Source of the DNA: Branchiostoma floridae
Lineage: Eukaryota > Chordata > Leptocardii > Amphioxiformes > Branchiostomatidae
Direction of reading: 5' to 3'
Assembly (NCBI RefSeq): GCF_000003815.2
Contig: NC_049989.1
Span: 21,275,888 to 21,339,887, forward strand
Length of the DNA: 64,000 bases
The notes under the pieces are model-generated. The model worked only from the letters and a program-made list of their open reading frames with translations, did not search any database and had not been told where the DNA came from. The translations under genes and the position numbers were made by a program. Below, piece after piece: positions 11,440-22,821 of this stretch. How positions within the stretch are numbered: position 1 is the first letter of the stretch; each line of letters opens with the position of its first letter.

Positions 11440-11945
11440 ATAGGCCTCGGAATTGTGTTTTTGCCTTGCCGCCAGGCAAGGCTTTACGCCAGCTTTTTTC
11501 CATGGATCAATGGACGGACCTTTTAACCCAGCCCTTCCAAAGCCCCTTCCAAAGGCCCTTCTTTCCTTGCCGAGATTCATGGCTTAGTTAGACAATGGTA
11601 CATTCCAGGCGAGTATTAAAACGCTCTTCTAGACGCATGTTACTGTATGTGGTCCAGCGTAATAAATCTACGCTTTAACTCACCATGTTTATATAAATAT
11701 ATATCACAAATTGCATCAGAAGGAACTTAGTTTGTAATAAAAAATAATGCATATTCATTGTGGGTCAAAAAGTTTTACAAAACCTGTTTAATGTGCCAAT
11801 AATTCATCTGACATAAATTATGATAATGAGGGGGGGGGGCGACATGTGGAACTCGGGATTTTTAAGCGTAGAATCTAGTCTAACTTACCAAAATAACATA
11901 AAATACGCGGCAAGGCACAGCTTTTTTAAAAAAGATTTCTTGTTT
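11440..11945. repeat. Fragments of a dispersed repeat (inverted copies near 40.1 and 43.2 kb)
   Basis: 11,445-11,570, with 'gccttgccgccaggcaaggc', is an inverted copy of 43,165-43,295. 11,905-11,945, with 'cggcaaggcacagctttttt', is an inverted copy of 40,134-40,178. Likely pieces of one transposon family. Confidence 0.55.
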
Positions 11946-12740
11946 GTTGAGTAACAGGAACCCCGCCGCCCGCTGTCTGCCACGGTAGTCCGCCGTGTAC
12001 CGCCAATCCGGAAATGCCTCCTCAGATGCTCCCGTCAAAGATTACTATCTTCTTAGTGCGAGTATTTCCCGTCATCCTTTGCGCCGCCTTTCCCCTAACT
12101 TTAAATGTTGGATGGGTAAGCAACCGATCTCCCTGATGTGCGTTACCACTTCCGGTGTTTTCGATCATCTGTGTTGTGGTGTGGGATCGTACGGCGGGCC
12201 CGTTTAGGCGCCTTGTCGGTTTTCGTGGTACTATTTGAGAAGTTTGAGGGTTTCAACACGCTGACAAAAGCTACGCTGCACTGCAGATACGTTTTGACCC
12301 TGTTTTTTCCACTGCTTTCGTCTGATTTTCGTGATCGGTAACGTCGCCAACCCGAAAGTAAGAACTGAGATAGGAATACCAACTTCCTTAGGAATACAGA
12401 TCTCGTGAAACAGATGGCATTTTAGCGATTATTCAAGTATGGACCGTTCTACAAGAATAATGCATCAATGATTATAACCATCACATGTGGTTAGTGCCAG
12501 CGTTTTGGTAAATATACTAGCTACCGATGCGTTTTTTTTACGACGACGTGGTGTGGCCGCCGCCGTACTGCTGGTAACGCAGTGACCCGGAAATCGGCTA
12601 AAATTCAATGGCGTTTATTTTAATTTGAAATGACTAATATGTGCTCTTTGTACGTTAAATGGCCTCCAAATAACTCGACGAACATAATTCACTTGAAAGT
12701 TTTGACTTAGATATTAGAATTTTGCAGAAAACGGCGATAG
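11946..12740. other. No gene seen
   Basis: Mixed composition, with several short frames that lack splice signals or recognisable domains. A CpG-richer stretch spans about 11,960-12,340, possibly a promoter relic. Confidence 0.35.
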
Positions 12741-12744
12741 TAGA

Positions 12745-12905
12745 AAAGGCCTTTCCCACCTAGCTCGCTTCGCTCGCCGCGCGGCTTCGCCGCGCTCTAA
12801 ATCGGCTACGCCGATTGGTCGGCTCAGCCGACCTTCGGGTGGAAAAACTCCTGCGCCGATTGGTCGGCTTCGCCGACTTCCCCGACCTTCGGGTAATCCC
12901 CAACC
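12745..12905. repeat. Cluster of short GC-rich hairpins
   Basis: Consecutive short palindromes: gctcgc/ttc/gctcgc-type, gcgcggc-ttc-gccgcgc, atcggc-ta-cgccgat, gtcggc-tca-gccgac, gtcggc-ttc-gccgac. Each has a 6-7 bp stem and a 2-4 base loop. Probably part of a repetitive element. Confidence 0.6.
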
Positions 12906-13232
12906 CCGGCAATGCTCAGCGATACGGTGTACGGGCGAATCAAAGACAATTCCTTGGCCTACCGCCTATGGTCTGGTCTGGGACTGTTCCTCTATCTCTG
13001 GGGAGGTCCAAGTAAATAACACCAAGCATAATCTATGCACTTTCTGATGGTTAATTCACTCCGTTAATGTAAAGAGTTAGTCTGATCATCGGGGGCAAAG
13101 ACAATAAATAATAATTGGCAAGGACCATTGAAACAGTGTAAGGGATAGTTGGACACTGCTTAGCCTTTGGATAGTGTCTTTGCCCCCGATAGATCTACTT
13201 GGAGATTAAACCAGAACCACCATCATCGTCAG

Positions 13233-15492
13233 CGGCTTGACCAAGAACCTGTTCGCGGATTCGGCCGGCTCTCTCGGCCTGGACCTGGCTGCACTGAACA
13301 TCCTTACAAACTTGTAAAACTAACAAATTGGCAAAGTTGACTTTAAAACACTGCACCAACACTACTAGTACTGCTGTTTCACCGTTTGCCACTTGCACTA
13401 AGAGCATGTAGCACGATTAAAAGCTAAAGGCATTATATATATATTTATATGAGAACAGTTGTGCAAGTTCCCTGTAAATTTTGGCTTAAGGAAAAGTCCT
13501 TCTTAGATCTTTGACCTTGGCAGCGATTGGTTCTGTCAAAGTGCCTTGAAAATCCCTCATAAAAGTTGCTGCGCTGTCACTCAGTTTAACTCAGTTATGA
13601 GATGGCCAACTGTGTAAAGATTTATCAGTGACCAAGGACTTGCATTGACCCAATGTTCTTCCCTGCAGCCACGTGGACGACATCGACCTGTTCGCGGCCG
13701 GCCTGGCTGAGCGCTCCGTCCCGGGCGGGCTCCTCGGCCCCACCTTCACCTGCCTGATCGGGCGCCAGTTCTGCAAGCTCAGGAAGGGCGACCGCTTCTG
13801 GTTCGAGAACCAGGGACAGTTCTCGCAACGAAAGTCATTCTCATCGTGCTTTGTACTTTTATAGCGTTATCCAACGTAAGTAATTTCCTTTGTACTGTAT
13901 ACTGTAAATGCTTGTGTCTAGTCCTTTGCCGTAAATGCACATAGCATAGGACTGATTTACAGATCTATAACTTAAAGGACTAGCTGGCTACATTCTTAAG
14001 TCGTTCGTTCCTTTATTTATTCCTTCATTCCTGGTTTCTCTCCAGGCCAGCTGGGTGAGGTCCGTAAGGTGACGCTAGCGCGGGTCCTGTGCGACAACAC
14101 GGACGACACGAGCTCCATGCAGCGGCACGTGTTCGAGCTGCCCGGCCCGGGGAACCGGCGGGTCTCCTGCGCCTCCATCCCGCAGATGGACCTCTCCGCC
14201 TGGCGCGAGTCCGCCACCGTCGTGGGACAGGTCAGGGACTTCTTCACAGGTCAGTTCCTTCTCCTCACACCTTTTACAAAGACATGACATCAGTACAAGG
14301 TTAAGGGCCTAGGGGGTTCCGACAGAGATGAGACTGGTGCAAGGGCCTAGGGGATTCCGACAGAGATGAGACTGGTGCAAGGGCCTAGAGGGTTCCGACA
14401 GAGATGAGACTGGTGCAAGGGCCTAGGGGGTTCTGACAGAGATGAGACTGGTACAAGGGTCTAGGGGGTTCCGACAGAGATGAGACTGGTGCAAGGGCCT
14501 AGGGGATTCCGACAGAGATGAGACTGCTGCAAGGGCCTAGGGGGTTCCGACAGAGATGAGACTGGTACAAGGGCCTAGGGGGTTCTGACAGAGATGAGAC
14601 TGGTACAAGGGTCTAGGGGGTTCCGACAGAGATGAGACTGGTGCAAGGGCCTAGGGGATTCCGACAGAGATGAGACTGGTGCAAGGGCCTAGAGGGTTCC
14701 GACAGAGATGAGACTGGTGCAAGGGCCTAGGGGGTTCTGACAGAGACGAGACTGGTGCAAGGGCCTAGAGGGTTCCGACAGAGATGAGACTGGTGCAGGG
14801 GCCTAGGGGGTTCCGACAGAGATGAGACTGGTGCAAGGGCCTAGGGGTTTCCGACAGAGATGAGACTGGTGCAAGGGTCTAGGGGGTTCCGACAGAGATG
14901 AGACTGGTGCAAGGGTCTAGGGGGTTCCGACAGTGATGAGACCGGTGCAAGGGCCTAGGGGTTTCCGACAGATATGAGACTGGTGCAAGGGTCTAGGGGG
15001 TTCCGACAGAGATGAGACTGGTGCAAGGGCCTAGGGCAGGTTCTAACAGAGATGAGACTGGTGCAAGGGCCTAGGGCAGGTTCTAACAGAGATGAGACTG
15101 GTGCAAGGGCCTAGGGCAGGTTCTTACAGAGATGTCAGACTTGTGTAATGGCACTTGGGGTTCCGACAGAGATGACACCAATGATATTGAGGTTCTTGCA
15201 TAGATGACATACATCCCAGTGCAACGGATGGGGGCATGGTGTTCACATGTAGTAGGTCATGGTTCAAACAACTGCACAGCTTTTTGTAAAATGTAGCCAG
15301 GTCCTTTATGCGTAACCTCTGTATTGTGTACCTTATCTGTCATGTCTAACCTTTATCGACTTAGCACTGTAATGATAACTACATAGGACTATTATAGCAT
15401 AGTCTTAGGTCCACTGGGTTCAACCGTGCACCACTTTTTTTGCCAACTTCTTTCTCCTATTTCCAGACTACTTCGGTGGCCTTCGGGGCTGA
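13233..15492 (+). pseudogene. Animal haem peroxidase, broken 3' end
   Basis: Four exon-like pieces. 13,233-13,302: GLTKNLFADSAGSLGLDLAA then LNI. 13,669-13,829: HVDDIDLFAAGLAERSVPGG, then a GPTFTCLIGRQF...GDRFWFEN core. 14,046-14,249: QLGEVRKVTLARVLCDNTDD onward to SVVGQVRDFFT-like residues. 15,467-15,492: DYFGGLRG then stop. These match the C-terminal half of peroxidasin/thyroid/myeloperoxidase-type enzymes. The exon for the diagnostic IQRGRDHG segment is not found between pieces one and two. The donor after piece two is GAAAGT where GTAAGT is expected, although the reading phase across it fits. No N-terminal catalytic part is seen upstream. Most likely a decayed or mis-assembled copy. Confidence 0.75.
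14290..15165. repeat. 38-bp minisatellite in the last peroxidase intron
   Basis: About 22 copies of a 38-bp unit, gacagagatgagactggtgc followed by aagggcctagggggttcc, with a few substitutions and a 'gcaggttcta' variant at the right end. Confidence 0.93.
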
Positions 15493-15679
15493 AGGATGGA
15501 AGATGACACCACAAAATGCTGCTACCAATCTGTTACTGAATATTTAATATACATGTAATACACTGAACCATGATTACAAACCAAGAAATGACAGCAAACA
15601 CTTGTACATTGCCAGGAATATATAGATGCCTAATTTTGTCTCCGTATCTCATACATACATGTAAGGATAGAAGTCGGAC

Positions 15680-15685
15680 AATAAA
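15680..15685 (+). terminator. Poly(A) signal AATAAA after the peroxidase remnant
   Basis: AATAAA lies about 190 bases after the peroxidase stop codon on the same strand. Confidence 0.5.
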
Positions 15686-16673
15686 GACTTCACCATGCTA
15701 AGTGCCCTACACCTTAAGATGATACACAGATAGTCAAATATTTTCATTTTATCTCTGTATTTGTGGAGGCTTACATGAATATGTCATTTTTGTACAAGTA
15801 CTAAGGAGATAAAGCCATAAGTATATATCATGGAAGCTTCAAACCGAAACATTTAAACTTTTGTGGTATGTCCAGTTTTGGACAGAATGCTGACTGTTTT
15901 TGTATATATGTACTTTGTATTTTTAGGGGAATTATATCTTATACCTATAGTTTCTACAGTCTGGCCAAATATGTTTGTTAAGTTTAAGTTTTCCTTTGTA
16001 TTTGTTTTGTTTTGTTTCCTTGTCCTGGTGCCTGTTGTAAACATCGAGTAAGAGTAAGAATATAATGAATGAATGAACATCGAATAAAAAATTTATTGAT
16101 ACAAAAATACAACCACTTTGATATGGTATCATAGGGATCTTGAACCAGTTTAGTTCACTGAAGAGCTATTCTTCTACTTGTCATGACAGAGAAGACAGAC
16201 GCTATGTACAGTATTTACAGATTCTTTGTACCTAATATATATAATTCCCATACTAGCTCTTTTAGACAAGCACAATGAACCAACAGCCTAACATCCCATC
16301 CTAAGGACTGCAAACCTTTCAGTAGCGTGCTTGTTGGGTGGCAAAGTTTAGTAAAAGGCCAAAATTCGAATACTTTTGTACAAACGCTATGGAGCTCATA
16401 AATACATCTCCAAGTGAAAGATTTTGATCTTTTTAGTAAACCTGATGGAACAGCCACAACTGTATCAAGGTGTTTCTGCAATGTCCATTGAATAATAAAA
16501 ACGCTGCAGACATGCAATAAATATCATAATATCAAGAGCTTCAGTTAAACATCAATTATTGCAAGTGGTCATTTGCTGAAAGTAGAATGATATTTGGGCA
16601 TTGGACAAAAGAGAATGCTGTGCTCATGTTAGGAATGAAGATTATTTCTGACTTTTCTAACTGTAACATTATA
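15686..16673. other. NLR2 3' flank with dispersed-repeat tail
   Basis: 15,940-16,110 ('tctggccaaatatgtttgt', then 'ggtgcctgttgtaaac', '(atga)n' and AATAAA) recurs at about 33,020-33,170 and 46,820-46,980, so it belongs to the duplicated block or to a SINE-like repeat. 16,490-16,610 resembles the array flank near 48,200. No gene seen. Confidence 0.5.
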
Positions 16674-16878
16674 ATCAGCCTCGTTTATTTCCTAAATAGC
16701 TGCCATAACTGTCATAGACAGTATGTCCTCTTATCATTTGTAGTCTTGTGTCCAGATGTGCATCATATACGCAGATGAATAGTTGAGTTGTCACAGGATT
16801 TTGGATACGATTTCAAAGATGTTGGAGTGATGTCTTTTGAGTCATGGTCCGGCTTTAGGCATTTCAGGACATCCATAC
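16674..16878 (-). other. NLR2 terminal non-coding exon with poly(A) signal
   Basis: On the minus strand the acceptor TTTTGCAG precedes 16,878. The exon starts GTATGGATGTCC, aligned with the start of the 43-nt mini-exons, and leads to AATAAA (16,684-16,689). Frames here are stopped early, unlike the paralogues at 33.6 and 47.4 kb, which supports a 3'UTR role. Confidence 0.62.
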
Positions 16879-18615
16879 CTGCAAAAGACACATCTGTTAG
16901 CACACCTGTGGTTCCCACACCTTACACCTGCTGGTGTACTTACACAGGGGGTCCAGACTGGAGGGCACCTGTCAGGACAGCCACACCTGTAACAAACACA
17001 CCTGTTAGCACACCTGTGGTTCCCACACCTTACACCTGCTGGTGTACTTACACAGGGGGTCCAGACTGGAGGGCACCTGTTGGGACAGACACACCTGTAA
17101 CAAACACACCTGTTAGCACACCTGTGGTCCCCACACCTTACACCTGCTGGTGTACTTACACAGGGGGTCCAGACTGGAGGGCACCTGTTGGGACAGCCAC
17201 ACCTGTAACAAACACACCTGTTATCACACCTGTGGTCCCCACACCTTACACCTGCTGGTGTACTTAGAAAGGGGGTCCAGACTGGAAGGCACCTGTCGGG
17301 ACAGCCACACCTGTAACAAACACACCTGTTAGCACACCTGTGGTTCCCACACTTACACTGCTGGTGTACTTACACAGGGGGTCCAGACTGGAGGGCACCT
17401 GTTGGGACAGACACACCTGTAACAAACACACCTGTTAGCACACCTGTGGTCCCCACACCTTACACCTGCTGGTGTACTTACACAGGGGGTCCAGACTGGA
17501 GGGCACCTGTTGGGACAGCCACACCTGTAACAAACACACCTGTTATCACACCTGTGGTCCCCACACCTTACACCTGCTGGTGTACTTAGAAAGGGGGTCC
17601 AGACTGGAAGGCACCTGTCGGGACAGCCACACCTGTAACAAACACACCTGTTAGCACACCTGTGGTTCCCACACCTTACACCTGCTGATGTACTTACACA
17701 GGGGGTCCAGACTGGAGGGCACCTGTTGGGACAGACACACCTGTAACAAACACAACTGTTAGCACACCTGTGGTCCCCACACCTTACACCTGCAGGTGTA
17801 CTTACACAGGGGGTCCAGACTGGAGGGCACCTGTTGGGACAGTCACACCTGTAACAAACACACCTGTTAGCACACCTGTCCCCACACCTTACACCTGCTG
17901 GTGAACTTACAAAGGGAGTCCAGACTGGAGGGCACCTGTCAGGACAGCCACACCTGTAACAAACACACCTGTTAGCACACCTGCTGTCCACCACACCTTA
18001 CACCTGCTGGTGTACTTACACAGAAGTCCAGACTGGAGGGCACCTGTCGGGACAGCCACACCTAAAACAAACACACCTGTTAGCACACCTGTGGTCCCCC
18101 ACACCTTACACCTCTGGTGTACTTATACAGGGATCCAGACTGGAGGGCACCTGTCGGGACAGCCACACCTGTAACAAACACACCTGTTAGCACACCTGCT
18201 GTCCACCACACCTTACACCTGCTGGTGTACTTACACAGAAGTCCAGACTGGAGGGCACCTGTCGGGACAGTCACACCTGTAACAAACACACCTGTTAGAA
18301 CACCTGTCCCCACACCTTACACCTGCTGGTGAACTTACAAAGGGAGTCCAGACTGGAGGGCACCTGTCAGGACAGCCACACCTAAAACAAACACACCTGT
18401 TAGCACACCTGTGGTCCCCCACACCTTACACCTGCTGGTGTACTTACACAGGGAGTCCAGACTGGAGGGCACCTGTTGGGACAGCCACACCTGTAACAAA
18501 CACACCTGTTAGCACACCTGTGGTCCCCACACCTTACACCTGCTGGTGTACTTACACAGGGGGGTCCAGACTGGAGGGCACCTGTCAGTGCAGCCACACC
18601 TAGAAGAAACACATC
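16879..18615 (-). repeat. 108-bp mini-exon array of NLR2, about 16 units
   Basis: Largest of the four arrays. Each unit on the minus strand reads: 43-nt exon (GTGTGGCTGTCCCGACAGGT onward), donor GTAAGTAC, CTAAC branch-like site, T-rich tract and TTACAG acceptor. Donors are broken in units near 17,270 and 17,590 (CTAAGT) and 18,125 (ATAAGT). Segments 17,150-17,332 and 17,472-17,654 encode identical 60-residue peptides on the plus strand, showing a recent three-unit duplication. Because 108 is a multiple of three, Cys-rich frames stay open on both strands; I do not call them proteins. Confidence 0.93.
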
Positions 18616-19087
18616 TGTTATCAGAGTATTGTTGTATAACTGAAATTGAATATAAACACTGTAGACATGCAATTTAGGTTAAGAACTGTATCTGTACCAG
18701 CTTCCCAGGCACGTGGCGCGGCAGCAGCTGGTTATATATATATATATATATACTCGACTTAAACATTTAACATTGCAAGTGGTCATCTGATGAAAGCAAA
18801 ATGGCGATCTAGCATTGAAAGACTAAATCTACCTTTTAAAAAATAGAAAACGCTGCGTCAGGAGAGAAATTTTAATTTCTGACTTTTCTGATTAACACAA
18901 TTTATTGTAATTAGCCTTCTTTATTCCTAAGTTTTCAATTTTCTTAAATTTTTAAAACTTTGGGTCTTAAATATTGAAAGAACGGATTGATGTTTTACAT
19001 TATATTGGGAGCTCTCATAATCATAAATGGAAACAAAATCTGTAACATGTAAGCATTACTTTAACCATAAAAATGCAGTAAACTTAC
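18616..19087. other. Array flank and intron, paralogous to 34.1-34.6 and 48.2-48.6 kb
   Basis: Shares 'gcggcagcagctggttatatata', an (AT)n microsatellite (18,735-18,751) and 'gcaagtggtcatctg' with the NLR3 and NLR4 copies. Read on the NLR strand, it is the intron between the C-terminal exon and the mini-exon array. No gene. Confidence 0.6.
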
Positions 19088-19184
19088 CTCAGCTGAGGCA
19101 ATGTACAAAACAGGTCGGCATGTTGGGGACTCAGCACCACCTCAGGCAGCTGGCTGTGGTGTCCGCTCCCTCAGGAACTTCATC
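19088..19184 (-). CDS. NLR2 last exon (stop in the split codon)
   Basis: Homologue of the C-terminal exons of NLR1, 3 and 4, with donor GTAAGT below 19,088. The LRR exon ends CTG TA, and the first base here is G, so the joined codon is TAG. NLR2 therefore lacks the conserved 17-19 residue tail, although the tail sequence (GAAGTTCCTGAGGGAGCGGA) is still present as untranslated DNA. Reading through the unspliced donor also gives TAG. Confidence 0.55.
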
Positions 19185-19730
19185 CTCAGAGTAGCTGTGT
19201 GTGGGGAAAGGAAGAAAGGAGATGATTAGTTACATCAAATGCTACATGTTGTCATGGCATTAGCTGCAGAGTGTGGGAGTAAACTTACTGGATAAACTGA
19301 TCTATAAATAAGTTGGTGCCATACAGTATAAGTTAATAATGCACTCTCAAAAAATGGTAATTCATTATTGAAGCGTACCAAAACAGGTGTGTATCTTCAA
19401 TCAAAATTCAATAGCACAGACAGTATAGTATAGTCTTCACTCTTGAATGCTTTGCAAAAGTCAATTCACACATCTTATCACTTAGAATTCCATCAAATAT
19501 TACTTAAAACTAGACTCCCTTTAACCTACCCTGCAGTACAATACATTTTTACATATATATTAAACAACTCACTTACTTGATATTAGGGTCCCTTTGAAAT
19601 ACTGTACCTTGAAGTACAGTACAGTATGCCAATAGGATAACCAGTATAACTAGAGTCCTTTTAAGATATCCTGCAGTCAGTACAGTATGCCTTTGGGCCA
19701 ATAGGATAACTACATTGTAATATAACTCAC
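19185..19730 (-). other. NLR2 last intron
   Basis: Intron between the LRR exon and the last exon, closely similar to 34,694-35,228 and 48,750-49,298. Contains 'cagtacagtatgcc' repeats. No gene. Confidence 0.6.
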
Positions 19731-22700
19731 TACAGTGTCTCCAGTGTTGGGTGTCCCTCAGCAGCCTGCACCACAGCCTGGAACCCTGCAGGCTCCATGG
19801 AGATGTTCTCCAGGTCCAGCCACTCCAGGGCAGGGAGTCTGGGTAGAGCCTCGGCCAGAGCCATGGCAGCGGTGTCAGACAGGTGTGCAGGTGTGACATA
19901 GTAACCAGACATGTCCAGCCTGGTCAGTGCTGGCAGTGCACTGATGAGCTGTGCGACCCTCCCCAGTCCAGCTCCTGTTACTCCACTATTGAACCCAATG
20001 TACAGCTCCTGTAGTGTGGTGTTACAGTGAGGGGCTGTGGTCAGACTCTTGTCACCAGGTGGGTTTTGTTCCATGTCCAAACTGCTGGGCTGGCAGAGTG
20101 TTTGCACCAGTGAGACAATCCCTGAGTCCCCTATCTTATTAAGACTCACATCAAACACCTGTAATCGCACCAGGTGAGGCAGAGCTTTGATCAGGGATGA
20201 TATTCCCCTGTCACTGATACATGTCCATCTGAGAGCCAACACCTTCATGGCTGTGAGGTGGTGGAGGATAGCAGCCAGGCATTCCAGCCCGGGGTCTCCT
20301 ATGTCATTCTCATTAATGTCCAGTTTGATCAGTCTGGTTAGCTGACACAGTGCAGGGACCAGTGTGCGCATGCCTGTGGGGCTGATACCGATCCACTCCA
20401 GGACCAACACCTGCATGGCAGTGAAGATGGGGAGGATGGTGGTGAGAGATTCCAGCCCAATGTCACCGATCTCATTACCACTTATATCCAGTTCTCTCAG
20501 TCCCACTAGGTGTCGCATGTAGGGAGCCAGGGATGACATGCCCACAGCTGTCATGCTGACTTCCCAAAGACGGAGTACAGCCAGGTGTGGAATACTGGAC
20601 AGCCCAACCTGCAGGACTTCCATCCCAGCATCACCAAGGTTATCATTTCGAGTAAGATCCAGCTCCTCTAACAGAGACATGTGTCTGAACCCCTGCACAA
20701 GTGGCTGGAGTGATGATGGTGTTAGGTCTGTGCTGGACAGCTCCAGCGCCCTCAGACCAGGAACATTCTTCAGAACTGAAACCAGCCTGGCTGTCTCATC
20801 AGGTGAGTCAAACTGTCCTGATAGTCCCAAGTCCACTCTAAGTCCAGGGAGTGAAGTTGTAAAACACTTCTGTAGGTACTGAACTGTGTCTCTGCTGTCA
20901 GTGCCATAAGGGACCTTAAGTATAAGCCTCTTTGGCAGGTTTGCTGAATGAAGATTCTGTATGTAATACTTAAGACCTGTGGCTTCTCTACTGTTAATGG
21001 AGCTGTCCAGCATGACAATTGGCAGGGCTTGACTGATGCCCTGAAGCACTTCTGGTTCTTGTTTCTCACTGAGGATGCTCAGGCACAATGCTGCAAACCT
21101 TTCATAGGTTTTGCAGGACTTTTTAATGTCTTGACCCATTGGCACATCTGACCTTTCAAAATGTTCTGGTCTCAAGTGTGCGAACTCTCTGCTGCTGATC
21201 TTGCTCAGTTTCTCCATCACAGCTTGTGCTGCCCGTGAGGCACAGCCACATGTGAACTGAAGCAGGTTACTGAGTTCAAACACCTTGGTTATGGAGGTGA
21301 GCTGCAGCAGCTCTACAATGTCTTGGTTCAAAAGAGCATCAGCAACATATCGTCCAGCCAGGAACTCTTGCATGGTCTTGTGGGAAAAGTTCAGCTGTTT
21401 CCTAGGATGCAATTTGGAGGAAGAAACCTCCAAGGAGACCACACCCAGCTTTAACAGCAACTCCCAATTCACCTTTTCTTTCTCTACTTCAGTAAGATCA
21501 AGCAGAGTCTCATTTCTCAGCAGTGCCTCTAGCGCAAGCTTGTCGAGCTGCAGTAATGACTCAGCAACCTCTGTAGGCAGCCCTTCTGTTGGCATGTCCA
21601 CTCCTTCCCGCTCACAGTACTTTCTAACCAGACATGTCAGCAGGTTGTCGTACAGCCCCGTCATTGTTCCTGTAGACACCATCTCTTGGTCCTCCTCCCA
21701 CAGCACACAGACCAGCATCAGGAACATTGGAGTCTGGATTAGATTATTTAAGAGCTCGTGATCTTTCAGAACTACAGTATATTTTGATGTTGTATCTACC
21801 TCCTTATCAACATGTCTGCCAGCAGTCAAATCATCATTGTCATCATCAATGTAATCATCTTTGTCTTCACCGTGATCGTCATTCTCTTCCTCACCATGAT
21901 CATCATCATCAGTGTTATCATCTTCGTCATCATCATCATCATCCTCTTTATCATCATTATTGTCATCCTCTTCATCGTCATCATCCTCTTTATCATCATC
22001 ATCATCCTCTTCGTCACCATGATCATCATCATCAATGACTGTGAAATATTGCCTGATGAAATCCTCTGCCAGCTCAGGATTTTCTGTGCTTGAGAAATAT
22101 TTCAACACATGTTCAGCCGCATGTTCAGGGGAGAAGCCCATGATGTGCACATGACAGTCTGGCCGGGTGTGCTGCTGCACTCTTGCTGAGGGTCGGGACG
22201 TGATCACAATCGTGCTGTTGGGGTACAACTTGCCAGACAGCAGTTTGGGAATGGCCTGCCCGGCTGCCCTGGCCTCAGGCCGCAGCTCATCATATCCATC
22301 TAGGAGGAAGAGCACACGGGGCTCGTTCCTCTGTAGGATTGCTCTGATGGATTGTACATCAATATCTACAGTTGTTTCAGGAACACACTGATCCCACACC
22401 ATCTCCTCTATGGTCTCCCCTTCTCTCACCTCTCGGAGTCTGATAGAAAGGACGATGTCATGTCGTTTGCCCAGCTCTGTTTTCTGTGAGACGGCATCTA
22501 GGGCTTCTTTGGACATAAACGTTGTCTTCCCCCCTCCCGCTTCACCCTCAATCAGAATGCACCTTGGTGCTGTGGACAGTCCTGTGACATCTGGGTTGAA
22601 CAAGTCGTCTAATGACTTCAGTTCTTTCCTTTGTTCTTTCAAGTCCGATTCTGACCTTTTGGATTTTTTTGTTGTTTTCTGCTGTTTTTCACTTTTTGAT

Positions 22701-22821
22701 ATCAACTCCAACTGGGTGAAGATATCACTGAGGGTAAGTGTGAAGTTGTCATTCCAGATCAGAGGCTTAAAGTGAGAGAGTTTCAACTCATAGTACTTCT
22801 TCACAGACTTCTGGAACACAT
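19731..22821 (-). CDS. NLR2 NACHT-LRR exon with long acidic tract
   Basis: Cytosolic NOD-like receptor exon. The acceptor TTCCAG precedes 22,821 and donor GTGAGT follows 19,731. Order: DVFQKSVKKYYELKLSHFKP lead, Walker A GEAGGGKTTF, Walker B VLFLLDGYDEL, sensor NSTIVITSRP, then a segment of about 70 mostly Asp/Glu residues (21,826-22,035), helical linker with FSHKTMQEFLAGRYV, and about ten RNH-type LRRs to the end (LETL). The acidic tract is an in-frame GAT/GAC trinucleotide expansion absent from NLR3 and NLR4 and only hinted at in NLR1. All exons together give 1187 residues with Death domain, NACHT and LRR. The N-terminal half is closest to NLR1 in its NACHT, with shared RQYFTVIDD. Confidence 0.93.
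21826..22035 (-). repeat. In-frame GAT-type microsatellite coding for poly-acidic tract
   Basis: Plus strand is dominated by ATC/ATCATC with CTC/CTT interruptions. On the coding strand it gives runs of D with E, K, N and H. Lies between NACHT and the winged-helix part of NLR2. Confidence 0.9.

Noticed and set aside
16879-18615. CRISPR-like array
   Set aside because: The 108-bp units are contiguous and have no unique spacers; the surrounding genes are animal genes with introns.
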